The notes beneath the pieces are model-generated. The model ran no database searches. It was not told the DNA's origin and worked only from the letters and a program-made list of their open reading frames with translations. A stretch of 64,000 nt of DNA from assembly GCF_000723205.1 (NCBI RefSeq), contig NZ_HG315671.1:2672452-2736451 (forward strand). The letters are read 5' to 3'. Positions 1 to 9,756 of the stretch are shown here, in pieces. The stretch comes from Formosa agariphila KMM 3901 (GTDB lineage: Bacteria > Bacteroidota > Bacteroidia > Flavobacteriales > Flavobacteriaceae). Position 1 is the stretch's first letter. Every line of letters starts with the position of its first letter. Both the position numbers and the translations under genes were made by a program.

Positions 1-385
1 GATCTACTGCTGGATCTTCAAACACTTCTTTAGGGTCTCTATCTGCTGTATTCTTTAAATTAAATTCTCGTGAAAAGAATCCAGGTCCGTTATTAGTCCA
101 ATTTGGATCTTTCATTAAGAAAAATGTATACGTTTCTGTTTTAGAATTATACATATCCTGTAATCCTGTTTGCTTAATGGCCTCGATCATGAAACCAAAT
201 TCATCATTAGGGTTAGTTTGCAGCCATTCCCATGTTGTCATAGAACCAAAAGTAAATTGAGGGTCTACTTCTGGATCGAATCTAAATTTTTCTTGAGGTT
301 CTAAATCACATCCTGAAAATGAGAGCATAGTTATAACTAACAGTAACAGGGTATTAATTCTTTTATTAATATTATATGTTTTCAT
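1..385 (-). CDS. Fasciclin-like lipoprotein of a SusCD locus, partial (runs off the left edge)
   Basis: Read on the minus strand from ATG at 385; the frame is open to base 1, giving 128 codons of an incomplete gene. The N-terminus is a lipoprotein signal: basic start, hydrophobic stretch, lipobox ending SFSGC with Cys at residue 26. After it comes a segment (about residues 50-90) resembling the start of a fasciclin domain, with a helix '[11 protein letters not shown]' followed by '[11 protein letters not shown]' in the place of the usual TFFAPTD strand. It lies 34 bp downstream of susD in the same direction, so it is probably the third gene of the susCD transcript and an outer-membrane accessory or glycan-binding lipoprotein. 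The family assignment is by pattern only; it could be another SusE/F-like surface lipoprotein. Confidence 0.6.
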
Positions 386-419
386 TTCTATTTATTTTTT
401 TTGATAAAACATTACATTA

Positions 420-1931
420 TTAGTATGGTACATTTTGTTCTAACTTAGGGTTATCTATTAAATGTCTAAACCAAAGTGGCCATATTATTCTATCCTGTGT
501 TAATCCATTAATTGGCCCCATAACTTCTACTGCTTTATTTGTTCTTACTAAATCCCACCATCTATAGCCTTCTGCTAATAATTCTAATCGTCTTTCAGAT
601 AAAATAAAGTCTTCTAATTCGTCTTTATCATTAATATTCACCACATCTGGAATAGTTCCAGAATTTACTAGAGGTAACTCCCTAGCTTCTCTTATTTGGT
701 TAACTAATTCTATAGCTTCTGTAGGCTGGCCTAATTGATTTAAAGCCTCTGCCTTAAGAAGTAACATATCGGCATATCTAAATAGAATAATATTAGTGTC
801 ATCTATGCTTGGACTAATATTAACTTTATGGTATTTAGAAATTCTAAGATCTTCTTCTTGTGTTCCCGGCGCTGCAATAGACTCGTAGTATCTGTAATCT
901 CCATACTTCGCATTTAGTTCTCCTGTATCTTCATTTTCTTCAAATACATGAGGAGGCACATTTGGATATTTAGTTGCCCATGCGGTAGAATCTGTTGGGA
1001 ATTTAGTTTCCCACTCTTCAACCAAATTAGGGGCTACATAATAAGAAGGTACTCCCGGAAAGAACACTTGATAAATTCCAGATGCTCTATTACCATCCTC
1101 TTCAAAATCATATCGTATAGACATAATGAGTTCTGGACCTTCTTGACCTTCTCCTGGGTAGTTTATTTCATCATTTAAGAATAGGTCTCTCCATTGTTTT
1201 CTATTGGTGGTTAACGAAAATTGATTACTAGCGATTAAAGATGTTAATGCTGTATTGGCAGCTTCATATTCATTAAGATACATATGAACCTGTGCTTTAA
1301 ATGCTAACAAGCTCAGTTTTGAAAATGTATAATCGCTAGATACTACTGTTAAATTTTTTTCAGCCTCTTCAATATCAGATAATACTAGATCTAAAACCTC
1401 TTGAGCAGAAGATCTCGGTTTTATAGCATCATCTGAAAAAGTAAGTTCAGCTTTTGTAAATAATGGTACTCCACCCCATACGCGGTAAGCATCGAAATAA
1501 GCAAAGGCTCTTAGTGCGTAAGCTTCTCCTAAATACTGAGTATCATAATAAGGTATTTCAGGAATTTTTTCTATGGCTAAATTCGCTCTAAAGATTAGAG
1601 AATAAAATTCATCCCATTGTAAATATTCTGTAGAAGATTCTGGTGTAAGATTATTATTTATTAAATCTTGCGTGTCTGGTTGAGGTTTTTCAGAATTCAC
1701 ATAATTATCTGCTCGGAACTCTCCCCAATAAAACCTTTTAGTTCTATACGCTTTTTGTAACGCATCGTACGCCGCCGCTAAACCTAATTTAGCATCCTCG
1801 TTAGTTTTCCAAAATTGCTCATCAGATATTGAACTTTCAGGCTCAACCTCTAAAACGCTTTCGCATGAATTTAAAACACCTAAGCTAATAAGTATTAAAA
1901 ATGTGATAGATATATTTTTAAATTTTTTCAT
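420..1931 (-). CDS. SusD/RagB family outer-membrane lipoprotein
   Basis: 503 aa. SusD proteins are surface lipoproteins that bind a glycan and cap the partner SusC pore. Seen here: lipoprotein signal with Cys at about residue 23 (VLNSC); SusD N-terminal helices (QFWKTNEDAKLGLAAAYDAL); the TPR-like signature YLGEAYALRAFAYFDAYRVWGGVPL near residue 135; 'LLKAEALNQLGQ' and the C-terminal family motif 'SERRLELLAEGYRWWDLVRT' near residue 440. Length is normal for the family. It follows susC by 29 bp on the minus strand and is surely cotranscribed with it. The substrate cannot be read from sequence, since no glycoside hydrolase lies in the visible part of the locus. Confidence 0.95.
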   Translation of the reverse strand: MKKFKNISITFLILISLGVLNSCESVLEVEPESSISDEQFWKTNEDAKLGLAAAYDALQKAYRTKRFYWGEFRADNYVNSEKPQPDTQDLINNNLTPESSTEYLQWDEFYSLIFRANLAIEKIPEIPYYDTQYLGEAYALRAFAYFDAYRVWGGVPLFTKAELTFSDDAIKPRSSAQEVLDLVLSDIEEAEKNLTVVSSDYTFSKLSLLAFKAQVHMYLNEYEAANTALTSLIASNQFSLTTNRKQWRDLFLNDEINYPGEGQEGPELIMSIRYDFEEDGNRASGIYQVFFPGVPSYYVAPNLVEEWETKFPTDSTAWATKYPNVPPHVFEENEDTGELNAKYGDYRYYESIAAPGTQEEDLRISKYHKVNISPSIDDTNIILFRYADMLLLKAEALNQLGQPTEAIELVNQIREARELPLVNSGTIPDVVNINDKDELEDFILSERRLELLAEGYRWWDLVRTNKAVEVMGPINGLTQDRIIWPLWFRHLIDNPKLEQNVPY

Positions 1932-1960
1932 TTCTTAATTTTTAAAATTTTATAACACTA

Positions 1961-4900
1961 CTAAAATTCTACGTTTAAGCCAATCACTATCTCTGTTTGA
2001 TTTGGGTAACGTAAACTATCCCAACCCGGTTCTAACGCATTACCTCTATTACCTAATTCTGGATTATAACCTTCATAATTAGTAAACATAAATACATTAT
2101 TAATACTAGCATTTAAGGACAGTCTATTAATAAATCCTAATTTATTTAAGGTATCTGGATTAAAGCTATACCCTAGTTGGATATTTCTAAGCGAGATAAA
2201 ATCTGCGCTACTCACATAATTAGATTCGTATCCACTACGGTTATTAGCACGACTAACTTCTAAACTTGGATATTTTGTGATATCGCCAGGATTAACCCAC
2301 GCACCATCAATTCTATCTGGAGAAGGCGCATATACTGCATTACTAGCTTTATCTCTTATGTGGTCGTAATCTCTATAAATATCGTTCCCAAAATTGTAGT
2401 TAAACAAGAAAGAAAAGAAGAATCCATTATAATCGAACCTATTAGAAAAACCACCTGCAAAATCAGACAGTCCATTTCCTATTATTGTTCTATCATTTGC
2501 TGCATCTATATTAAAATCTCCATTTTGGTCTTGAAAGATAATATCTCCACCTCTTAAAACTTTATTAGCAAATTTTAGTCTTTCAATATCTCCGTTATAA
2601 GCTTGACCATTTAAGGTGTAATTGACAAAATTCTGGTTAGCATCAAAATTTGGAGTTAAACGTATACCATCTGGTGTAAATGCATTAGACTCGTCGTACT
2701 GAAATACACCTAGATTTTTATAACCATACATATTTCCTAATGATTCACCTTCTTCTATTAGGTATCCGCCTGTTTCAAATCCGTCTTCATCAGCTAATTC
2801 TAATACTTCGTTTTCATTATATGAGAAATTAAAACTAGTTGTCCAAGTAAAACGCTCATTTCTAATTGGTTTTGCTGCAATACTAACTTCCCAACCTCTA
2901 TTTTCTACAGATCCAATGTTAGCTCTTATATTTGAAAAACCTGTTTCTTGTGGAATAGGTACATTATATAATAAATCGTCTGTGGTTTTAACATAACGGT
3001 CTACGGACACATTTAATCTTCTTTTAAATAAAGATAAATCTATACCATAGTTTTGTTGTGCTGTTTCTTCCCATCCTAAATCTCCATTGCCCAATTGTAC
3101 AGGAGCAAATCCGTTAACTGAATTATAGAAAAACCCTGGATTATATAAGGCTATACTTTCAAAATCTCCTATACGCTCGTTACCTGTAATGGCATAACTA
3201 GCACGTAATTTTAAAAGGTTTATAAAACCTAAGGATTTCATAAAATTTTCTTCTGATATTTTCCATCCTAACTGAATAGCTGGAAAATTTCCCCAAATAC
3301 GATTTTCACCAAATCGAGAAGAACCATCTCTACGAATAGATGCTGTTATTAAATATTTGCTTTTATAATCGTAACCAATTCTAGCATATAAGGAAGACAA
3401 TGCATGCGTGGTTGCATCTGTTCCTGTAGTGTTTAAATTATATTCTTTAACATTATTAAATGTTTGGATATAATCGTTATTAAATTCGATGGCATTTAAG
3501 TCTGAGTATTCATACCACCATCTTTGAATTGAAAAACCTGCTAAGCCAGTAACAGTATGCTTATCATTAAAGGTTTTGTTATAGTTAAAAAAGTTTTCGT
3601 TTTGAAAATCGTAAAACGTATTTACTCTTTCTCTACCATTTATCTTACCATTATCTATATTAACCGTTTCTTGAGGGTTAAATTGATTTAGTTTTTGGTT
3701 TCTATAATTAAATCCTAAGGTAGTTTTAAACGTTAATCCAGGTGCCAATTTTACACTTATGTAGTTAAATATAGTAGAACTAAACTGTCTATTATCATTT
3801 ACCTGCAGTTCTGCTCTAGCCAAAGGGTTATTTCTTGCATAACGTTCTCTAATATAAGAGCCATCAAAATCTACCAATAATACATTAGGCTGTCTGTAAG
3901 ATAAATTACGAAAAACACTTCCTTCATTAATACCGTCCTGCATTTGATACGTACCTGTCATACGCGTACCAGCGGTTATAAACTTATTTAAATCGAAGTC
4001 TATTTTTAAATTAGATGTAATTCTGTTATAACCACTACCTTTTACAATACCTGTTTCATCCAAATATCCTGTATTCCAGTAGAATTTCGATTTCTCTCCA
4101 CCACCACTAAATGCTAAGTTAACTTGGTTTTTTACACCTAACTGTTTTATAGCGTCCTGAACATCAACTACTAATTGACTTCTAATTCCTAAAGAATCTT
4201 CTACTTGACCTGAAGCGTCTGTACTACCTGTTCTTAAAGACTCAAATTTATTCCATTGTCTAGTATTAGACACAGGAACCAAATTATTTAAGAAACTTAC
4301 AGAACTAATATAATCTACAGTCATCTTTGGAAAACCAGGTTTACCTTGTTTAGTTGTTATTAATACAACCCCATTTGCCGATTTAGACCCATAAATGGCT
4401 GCAGATGCTCCATCCTTTAGGATATCCATACTTTCAATATCGGCTGGGTTAATATTAGTAATATCATTTACTTGTTGTCCATCTACAACATACAAGGGCG
4501 ATGACCCCGCACCAAAAGTAGAAATCCCACGAATAATAATTTCAGAATCCCCACCAGGTCCACCATTAGTGGTTACCTGTACACCAGCAACACGCCCCTG
4601 AATACCTTGTAAGGCATCTACAGGAGATACACTACTTAACTCTTCGGAATCTACAGACCCAACTGCTCCAATAACATCTGCTCTTTTCTGTTCTCCATAC
4701 CCAATAACAACTACTTCATCTAAGCTTTGTAATTCAGCTTTAAGCGTTAAATCAATAACTTTTCTAGATTTTATTGGTACTTCTTGAGTTTCATAACCTA
4801 TATATGAATACACTAATACTAATTGCCCTGGAACGAGTGTAACAGAATAACGACCGTCAAAGTCTGTCACAGTTCCATTTTTAGTACCTTTCTGAATCAC

Positions 4901-5077
4901 ATTTACACCAGGGATAGGAATTCCATCCTCTCCCATAATAGTTCCGGTCACCTCGCTTTGCGCGTTTAAATTGTTAACTGTAAAACTGGAAAATAGCAAC
5001 ATTAATATAAAAGCTAAACCAGAAAAAGTACAATTTCTTTTAATTTTTGGTTTCATTTTAAGTTTTTGTTTAAACAT
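1961..5077 (-). CDS. SusC/RagA family TonB-dependent outer-membrane transporter
   Basis: 1038 aa, full length for the family. Domain order: signal peptide (about 1-40), carboxypeptidase-regulatory-like beta-sandwich (about 42-120, 'TGTIMGEDGIPIPGVNV'), TonB box region around 'LDEVVVIGYG', plug domain (about 135-240, with 'IQGRVAGVQV' and 'PLYVVDG'), then the large beta-barrel ending in an aromatic-rich C-terminus (VIGLNVEF). It imports oligosaccharides captured by SusD, powered by TonB-ExbBD. Two in-frame starts exist, ATG 5077 and ATG 5053 (MKPKIKRN); the second gives a more typical signal peptide, and no ribosome-binding site decides between them. The hybrid two-component regulator lies upstream on the same strand and is the likely activator. 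Confidence 0.96.
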   Translation of the reverse strand: MFKQKLKMKPKIKRNCTFSGLAFILMLLFSSFTVNNLNAQSEVTGTIMGEDGIPIPGVNVIQKGTKNGTVTDFDGRYSVTLVPGQLVLVYSYIGYETQEVPIKSRKVIDLTLKAELQSLDEVVVIGYGEQKRADVIGAVGSVDSEELSSVSPVDALQGIQGRVAGVQVTTNGGPGGDSEIIIRGISTFGAGSSPLYVVDGQQVNDITNINPADIESMDILKDGASAAIYGSKSANGVVLITTKQGKPGFPKMTVDYISSVSFLNNLVPVSNTRQWNKFESLRTGSTDASGQVEDSLGIRSQLVVDVQDAIKQLGVKNQVNLAFSGGGEKSKFYWNTGYLDETGIVKGSGYNRITSNLKIDFDLNKFITAGTRMTGTYQMQDGINEGSVFRNLSYRQPNVLLVDFDGSYIRERYARNNPLARAELQVNDNRQFSSTIFNYISVKLAPGLTFKTTLGFNYRNQKLNQFNPQETVNIDNGKINGRERVNTFYDFQNENFFNYNKTFNDKHTVTGLAGFSIQRWWYEYSDLNAIEFNNDYIQTFNNVKEYNLNTTGTDATTHALSSLYARIGYDYKSKYLITASIRRDGSSRFGENRIWGNFPAIQLGWKISEENFMKSLGFINLLKLRASYAITGNERIGDFESIALYNPGFFYNSVNGFAPVQLGNGDLGWEETAQQNYGIDLSLFKRRLNVSVDRYVKTTDDLLYNVPIPQETGFSNIRANIGSVENRGWEVSIAAKPIRNERFTWTTSFNFSYNENEVLELADEDGFETGGYLIEEGESLGNMYGYKNLGVFQYDESNAFTPDGIRLTPNFDANQNFVNYTLNGQAYNGDIERLKFANKVLRGGDIIFQDQNGDFNIDAANDRTIIGNGLSDFAGGFSNRFDYNGFFFSFLFNYNFGNDIYRDYDHIRDKASNAVYAPSPDRIDGAWVNPGDITKYPSLEVSRANNRSGYESNYVSSADFISLRNIQLGYSFNPDTLNKLGFINRLSLNASINNVFMFTNYEGYNPELGNRGNALEPGWDSLRYPNQTEIVIGLNVEF

Positions 5078-5567
5078 ACAATTGGTTTTAATTAGTTTAT
5101 TTACTAGTTAAAAAATCAACTAGATTTTTATTAAAGCAATTTTACGATTTGTAAAAATGGTCTCTATCCTGTGTTGTACTGTTCTAAGATTTAGTGCTTC
5201 TACGAGTTCTTTAAAATCGTGTTTAATCTTTAATCCTATATAAGAGCCTAAAATGGAGGTTTTAAAATACAATCTCTAAAAATGCTTTACAGTAAGTATA
5301 ATATTATTAAAAACATTATAACAGCTAAAGCCAAAAGCGTTACCTCTAAAAATTTTTGATGTTTAATCTTCATGTTTATATTAATACCACTAATGGCTTT
5401 AATCTACCTTTTTCAATAAAATGGAGAAAAGGCTAATACTATTGAAGTCAAAATTAGCTAACAGAAAGTGTTTTTTTGTACTCAAAATGGGTGTGAAAAA
5501 TACCAATTTGATAAATATCTAGCGGAATTTATTGGTATTTCTTAAGTAAATAATATTTAGCCTTACA
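5078..5567. other. 490-bp intergenic region between the hybrid regulator and susC
   Basis: This stretch should carry the susC promoter and the binding site of the AraC-type output domain of the regulator encoded upstream; no clear TAnnTTTG -7 element or direct repeat could be fixed by eye. On the minus strand two small open frames occur: 5373 to 5287 (28 codons, ATG start, very hydrophobic) and 5272 to 5120 (50 codons, TTG start). Neither is recognised. They are listed separately or under findings at low confidence. Confidence 0.5.
5287..5373 (-). CDS. Possible 28-aa single-span membrane peptide
   Basis: ATG at 5373, TAA at 5287-5289. The first nine residues are polar and basic (MKIKHQKFL), and the rest is one uninterrupted hydrophobic helix ending at the stop codon, as in genuine small membrane peptides. 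It lies between the hybrid two-component regulator and susC, on their strand. No ribosome-binding site is visible, but these organisms rarely have one. In AT-rich DNA a hydrophobic frame of this size can occur by chance, so this is a candidate only. Confidence 0.25.
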   Translation of the reverse strand: MKIKHQKFLEVTLLALAVIMFLIILYLL

Positions 5568-8500
5568 TTAAGAATGATTAAATGTCTTAATATATGCTGT
5601 AGGTGTTTTACCAAATTTATTTTTAAACACTTTACTAAAATATTTAGGATTTTTAAATCCTACCATATAGCTAATTTGAGATATACTATATTGGTCGTGT
5701 TCTAATAAATTGGCAGCTTTTTTTAATCTGATATGCTGAATAAAATCGTTTGGAGTATAATCTGTCCAAGCTTTTATTTTTTTAAATAATACCGTTCTAC
5801 TTACACCTAATTCCTCGCAAAATTGTGGTATATCGAATTGTTCGTTAGCGATATTTTTATCCATAATATGTAGTGCTTTTTTATACAAGTCTTCATCTAT
5901 GGACGACAAAACCAAATCTTCAGGTTTTAAGCCTTCATTTGCATTCATTTTTTCCTTTAAACGGTTTATTGAGTTTAATAGATTTTTAATACGCAATTTA
6001 AATTCCTTAACGTCAAAAGGTTTACTTATATAATCATCTGCGCCGCTTTCCAAGCCTTCAATTTTATAAATTAATGAAGAACGTGAGGTTAACAAAATAA
6101 GCGGAATATGACTTGTTCTAATATCAGATTTAATTTTAGAGCACAACTCTGTACCTGTCATTTCGGGCATAACCACGTCGCTAACAATTAAATTAAGATC
6201 TTCTCTTAAAGCTATTTTATAGGCAATTTTTCCGTTTTCGGCCTCCAAAATTTTAAAATCTTGTTTTAACAAACTTCGCATAAACTTACGTAACGGCTTA
6301 TTGTCTTCCACTAATAAAATAGTAGGCCGGTTCTCTTCGTTCAATTTTTCAAAAACATCTTCATCTAAAACTGCTTCTGAATCTGTTAATTGTGTAACAT
6401 ATTGTTCAAGATCGTCGCTAAACTTAAAATCTTTAATTATATCGGCATCCTCTAGATGTGCCCTTCCTTGTTGTAATTCTACTGAAAATATAGTTCCTTT
6501 TCCGTCTAGATTGTCTTTTACATATATTTTTCCTTTATGAAGGTCTACAATATTTTTAACAATAGATAATCCTATTCCTGTTCCTTTATTATAATTGTTA
6601 TCGGGTTTTCTATTAACATTTAGCTCAAAGAACCGTTCAAAAATTTTGTCTTTATATTCCTCGGCAATCCCCACGCCCGAATCTTCTACTTGAATTATTA
6701 ATACATTAGACTTTTGCACAATCCTTATTACTATTTTTCCATTTTTTGGGGTATACCTAAAGGCATTAGAAATTAAGTTATAAAACACCCGCTCCAACTT
6801 ATATCTATCGTAATACACCAAAATTTGGTCGGAGGGTGTATGAAATTCGTACTGATAATTACCATCTTTTGCATATTCTGAAAAAGACAGAAAAATTTCT
6901 TTAAGAAACTTGACGATGTTTCCTTCCGCAGTTTCTAATTTTATCAAGTCACTTTCTAACTTTCTAAAATCCATTAACCTGTTAATAAGCTGTAATAAAT
7001 GGTTAGCGTTACTTTCTATAACTTTTAGTTTTTTATACATTTCACTACTCCCTTTATAATTATCTAAAATTTGACTCAAAGGCCCTAGAATTAGAGTTAG
7101 AGGCGTCCTAAATTCATGAGAGATGTTTGTAAAAAACTCAAGTTTTGATTTATTATTTTTTTTGATTTGATCGGCTTGTATTTTCTCTAAAACCAACTGA
7201 TTACCTAGTCTTTGTTTAGATTTTATAATATTTAACAGGTAATATAAAATTGAAAAAATTACCACACCATAAAACATAAAGGCCCACCAAGTACGCCAGG
7301 GTGCAGGATTTACTTTAATGTTTAAAGTTGTTGGTTTTTTATTTATTATGCCATCGCTATTGACGCCTTTCACTTCGAAAACATAATTCCCTGGATCTTG
7401 AATGGTATAAAAAGCCGTGTTTTGCGAGGTTTCAACCCATTCATCCTCCAGACCTTTTAATCGATATAAATAATGATTACTACCAGAATTTAAGTAGTTT
7501 GGAATAGAAAATGAAATATTAAAATTTCCCTGCTCGTAAGAAAGTTCTAATTCCTCTGTATAAGAAATGGTTTTAGATAAAACCGAATTATCATCATCAA
7601 TCTTTATAGACTTATTTTTAATTTTAAAGTCTGTTAATATTACTTGCGGAGAAAAAGTATTTTTAATTAATTTCTTTGGATTAAAAAGAACAACTCCACC
7701 CGCACCTCCAAAAAACATAGTTCCGTTGGGGTACGTAAAACTTGCATTATTATTAAACTGATTATTTAATAATCCTTCTTTTTGAGTGTAATTATATATA
7801 ATTTTTTCGTTCTCTGGGTTGAAGCGTATAATTCCCTGATTAGGGGTTGACAACCAAAAATCTCCATGATCATCTTCAACTATACTTCTAACTCCAATTA
7901 GAGGAGTGTCACTATCAATATTTAAACTAATACGTCTAAATGTATTGTTTTCCAATTTAAACAATCCTTCTACTTCCGTTCCTACCCAAATATTCCCTTT
8001 AAAGTCTTCATAAATACATGTAACACCATAACCAACATTAGTATTAACATTGTAAAGAAAATTGCTTGTTTGGCTTTCGGAATCTATCTTATTTAAACCA
8101 TTATATGTCCCTATCCATAGATTGTTTTTAGTATCTACTTTTACAGCTTTAATAATGTTGTGAATTAGCTTATTACGCTTAGATTTATCAGTAATAATTT
8201 CAGAAGTTTTATTTTTAACATTGTATTTAAGAACACCTTTACCTAGAGTACCTATTAAAATAGTATTGTTATGTTGAGTTATACTACTTACTCCTACATC
8301 TTTAAGAAAATCTACAACATCTTCGGGTAATATATTAGGGTTAAATTTTTGCTCTTCTACATTGTAGACTGCCACACCATGATTAAATGTTCCTATCCAA
8401 AGATAATCTTCTTTATCTCGGAGTAAGGCTTTAATATTATCACTACTAAGTTCGGGACTCGTATTAGTATTAATATACTTATAACTTCTTGTAATAGTAT

Positions 8501-9626
8501 CTAATACAGTAACTCCTCCTCCTTCTGTTCCAAAATAGATGTGATTTTTATAAGATGATATAGAACTTACTGACTTAAAGCTTAACCCCGTATTTCCAGG
8601 CTTTTGAGTAATTTTTACAAAATTAATGTTAGAGTCATCCCAAATATTAATACCGCCTAAATAAGAGCCAATCCAAATAGACCCATTTTTATCTTTAAAA
8701 AGTGATTTTATAAAATTATCGCTAATAGATTCATAATCATTAATATTGCTATACAACGTAGTTATTTTTTTATTAGTACTAGCTATTTGAAGTCCGTTAT
8801 AGGTCCCCATCCAAAGCTTTCCTTTATCATCAAAAAGTAATTGCCTTACATTTTTGTTAATACCTACTATTTTTTCTTTATCGAAGTATGGTTTTAAAGC
8901 ATCACTCTCATAATTATATTCCATGATGTGATGTTCTCTAGTTGCTAATAGAAGTGTATTATCACTACTTTTAACCATGTCTTGAATTATATAACTACTG
9001 GTAACATTAACCGTTTGAGTGACATAACTTTTATCTGCCTCAATTTTTATAATTAACAAGCCTTTATTTGTACCAACAGCTAATTTATTATTTGTAAGTT
9101 TTTTAATAGAAAACACATTTGTGCCTATTAAAAAGGATTTAAAGCTATCTGTATCTCTGTTATATATAGAGATTCCGGAAGCTGTTCCAAACCAAATTTC
9201 TTCTGAAGAGAATTCACAAATAGATTTAATTATATTATTTGTAATCGAGGTTTCAGAACCATTTTCAAAATAGTTTTTGAAGTTATTAGATTGAGGATTA
9301 TATTTGTTCAAACCCATTGCGGTTCCAATCCAAACAAAACCTTTTCGGTCTACATTTAAGCTAATAATATCGTTACTACTTATAGAATTAAGATGACTAT
9401 TATTATTATTATTATGTCTAAAAACAGTAAAGTTTGTTCCATCAAATTTATTTAATCCATCTCTAGTACCCACCCATATTTGACCTAATTGATCTTGAGT
9501 TATGGCCATAACAGAATTATGAGACAACCCTTGAGAAGAAGAAATACTATTGAATTTATAAATTTCTTTTTGTCCAAAGACGTAACATGAGAATAAAAAA
9601 ACAACTAAAAAACTTATTTCCCGCAT
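5568..9626 (-). CDS. Hybrid two-component system sensor/regulator (HTCS) of the SusCD locus
   Basis: 1352 aa. One-protein signalling chain that senses a glycan fragment in the periplasm and activates its uptake genes. Domains in order: signal peptide (1-18); two seven-bladed Reg_prop propellers (about 20-670) with repeated blade motifs such as 'IWVGTRDGLNKFDG', 'LWIGTFNHGVAVYN' and 'IWVGTEVEGLFKLE'; Y_Y_Y domain (about 700-780, 'YRLKGLEDEW'); one membrane span (about 788-808); HisKA with phospho-acceptor His837 in 'NISHEFRTPLTLILGPL'; HATPase_c with 'NLISNAFRYTPKNG' and 'GTGIGLSIV'; response-regulator domain with Asp1150 in 'VSDVVMPEMTG'; and AraC-type HTH at the C-terminus ('ISQISYMVGFKNPKYFSKVFK'). 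All catalytic residues checked are present. Located 490 bp upstream of susC, the usual place for its cognate regulator. Confidence 0.96.
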   Translation of the reverse strand: MREISFLVVFLFSCYVFGQKEIYKFNSISSSQGLSHNSVMAITQDQLGQIWVGTRDGLNKFDGTNFTVFRHNNNNNSHLNSISSNDIISLNVDRKGFVWIGTAMGLNKYNPQSNNFKNYFENGSETSITNNIIKSICEFSSEEIWFGTASGISIYNRDTDSFKSFLIGTNVFSIKKLTNNKLAVGTNKGLLIIKIEADKSYVTQTVNVTSSYIIQDMVKSSDNTLLLATREHHIMEYNYESDALKPYFDKEKIVGINKNVRQLLFDDKGKLWMGTYNGLQIASTNKKITTLYSNINDYESISDNFIKSLFKDKNGSIWIGSYLGGINIWDDSNINFVKITQKPGNTGLSFKSVSSISSYKNHIYFGTEGGGVTVLDTITRSYKYINTNTSPELSSDNIKALLRDKEDYLWIGTFNHGVAVYNVEEQKFNPNILPEDVVDFLKDVGVSSITQHNNTILIGTLGKGVLKYNVKNKTSEIITDKSKRNKLIHNIIKAVKVDTKNNLWIGTYNGLNKIDSESQTSNFLYNVNTNVGYGVTCIYEDFKGNIWVGTEVEGLFKLENNTFRRISLNIDSDTPLIGVRSIVEDDHGDFWLSTPNQGIIRFNPENEKIIYNYTQKEGLLNNQFNNNASFTYPNGTMFFGGAGGVVLFNPKKLIKNTFSPQVILTDFKIKNKSIKIDDDNSVLSKTISYTEELELSYEQGNFNISFSIPNYLNSGSNHYLYRLKGLEDEWVETSQNTAFYTIQDPGNYVFEVKGVNSDGIINKKPTTLNIKVNPAPWRTWWAFMFYGVVIFSILYYLLNIIKSKQRLGNQLVLEKIQADQIKKNNKSKLEFFTNISHEFRTPLTLILGPLSQILDNYKGSSEMYKKLKVIESNANHLLQLINRLMDFRKLESDLIKLETAEGNIVKFLKEIFLSFSEYAKDGNYQYEFHTPSDQILVYYDRYKLERVFYNLISNAFRYTPKNGKIVIRIVQKSNVLIIQVEDSGVGIAEEYKDKIFERFFELNVNRKPDNNYNKGTGIGLSIVKNIVDLHKGKIYVKDNLDGKGTIFSVELQQGRAHLEDADIIKDFKFSDDLEQYVTQLTDSEAVLDEDVFEKLNEENRPTILLVEDNKPLRKFMRSLLKQDFKILEAENGKIAYKIALREDLNLIVSDVVMPEMTGTELCSKIKSDIRTSHIPLILLTSRSSLIYKIEGLESGADDYISKPFDVKEFKLRIKNLLNSINRLKEKMNANEGLKPEDLVLSSIDEDLYKKALHIMDKNIANEQFDIPQFCEELGVSRTVLFKKIKAWTDYTPNDFIQHIRLKKAANLLEHDQYSISQISYMVGFKNPKYFSKVFKNKFGKTPTAYIKTFNHS

Positions 9627-9756
9627 ATAGGCAAATTACGAATTTTACAAAAATTCAAAGTAAAATTCACCGTAATAATATTAAAACTTTATCCCAATAA
9701 AGAATCTATATATTACCGATTCTGTTAATTAAGAAATGGAAAAGCAAAACATAAAA

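Noticed and set aside
948..1178. 76-codon plus-strand frame opposite susD
   Set aside because: Antisense shadow of a clearly real gene, with no protein-like motif or start signal.
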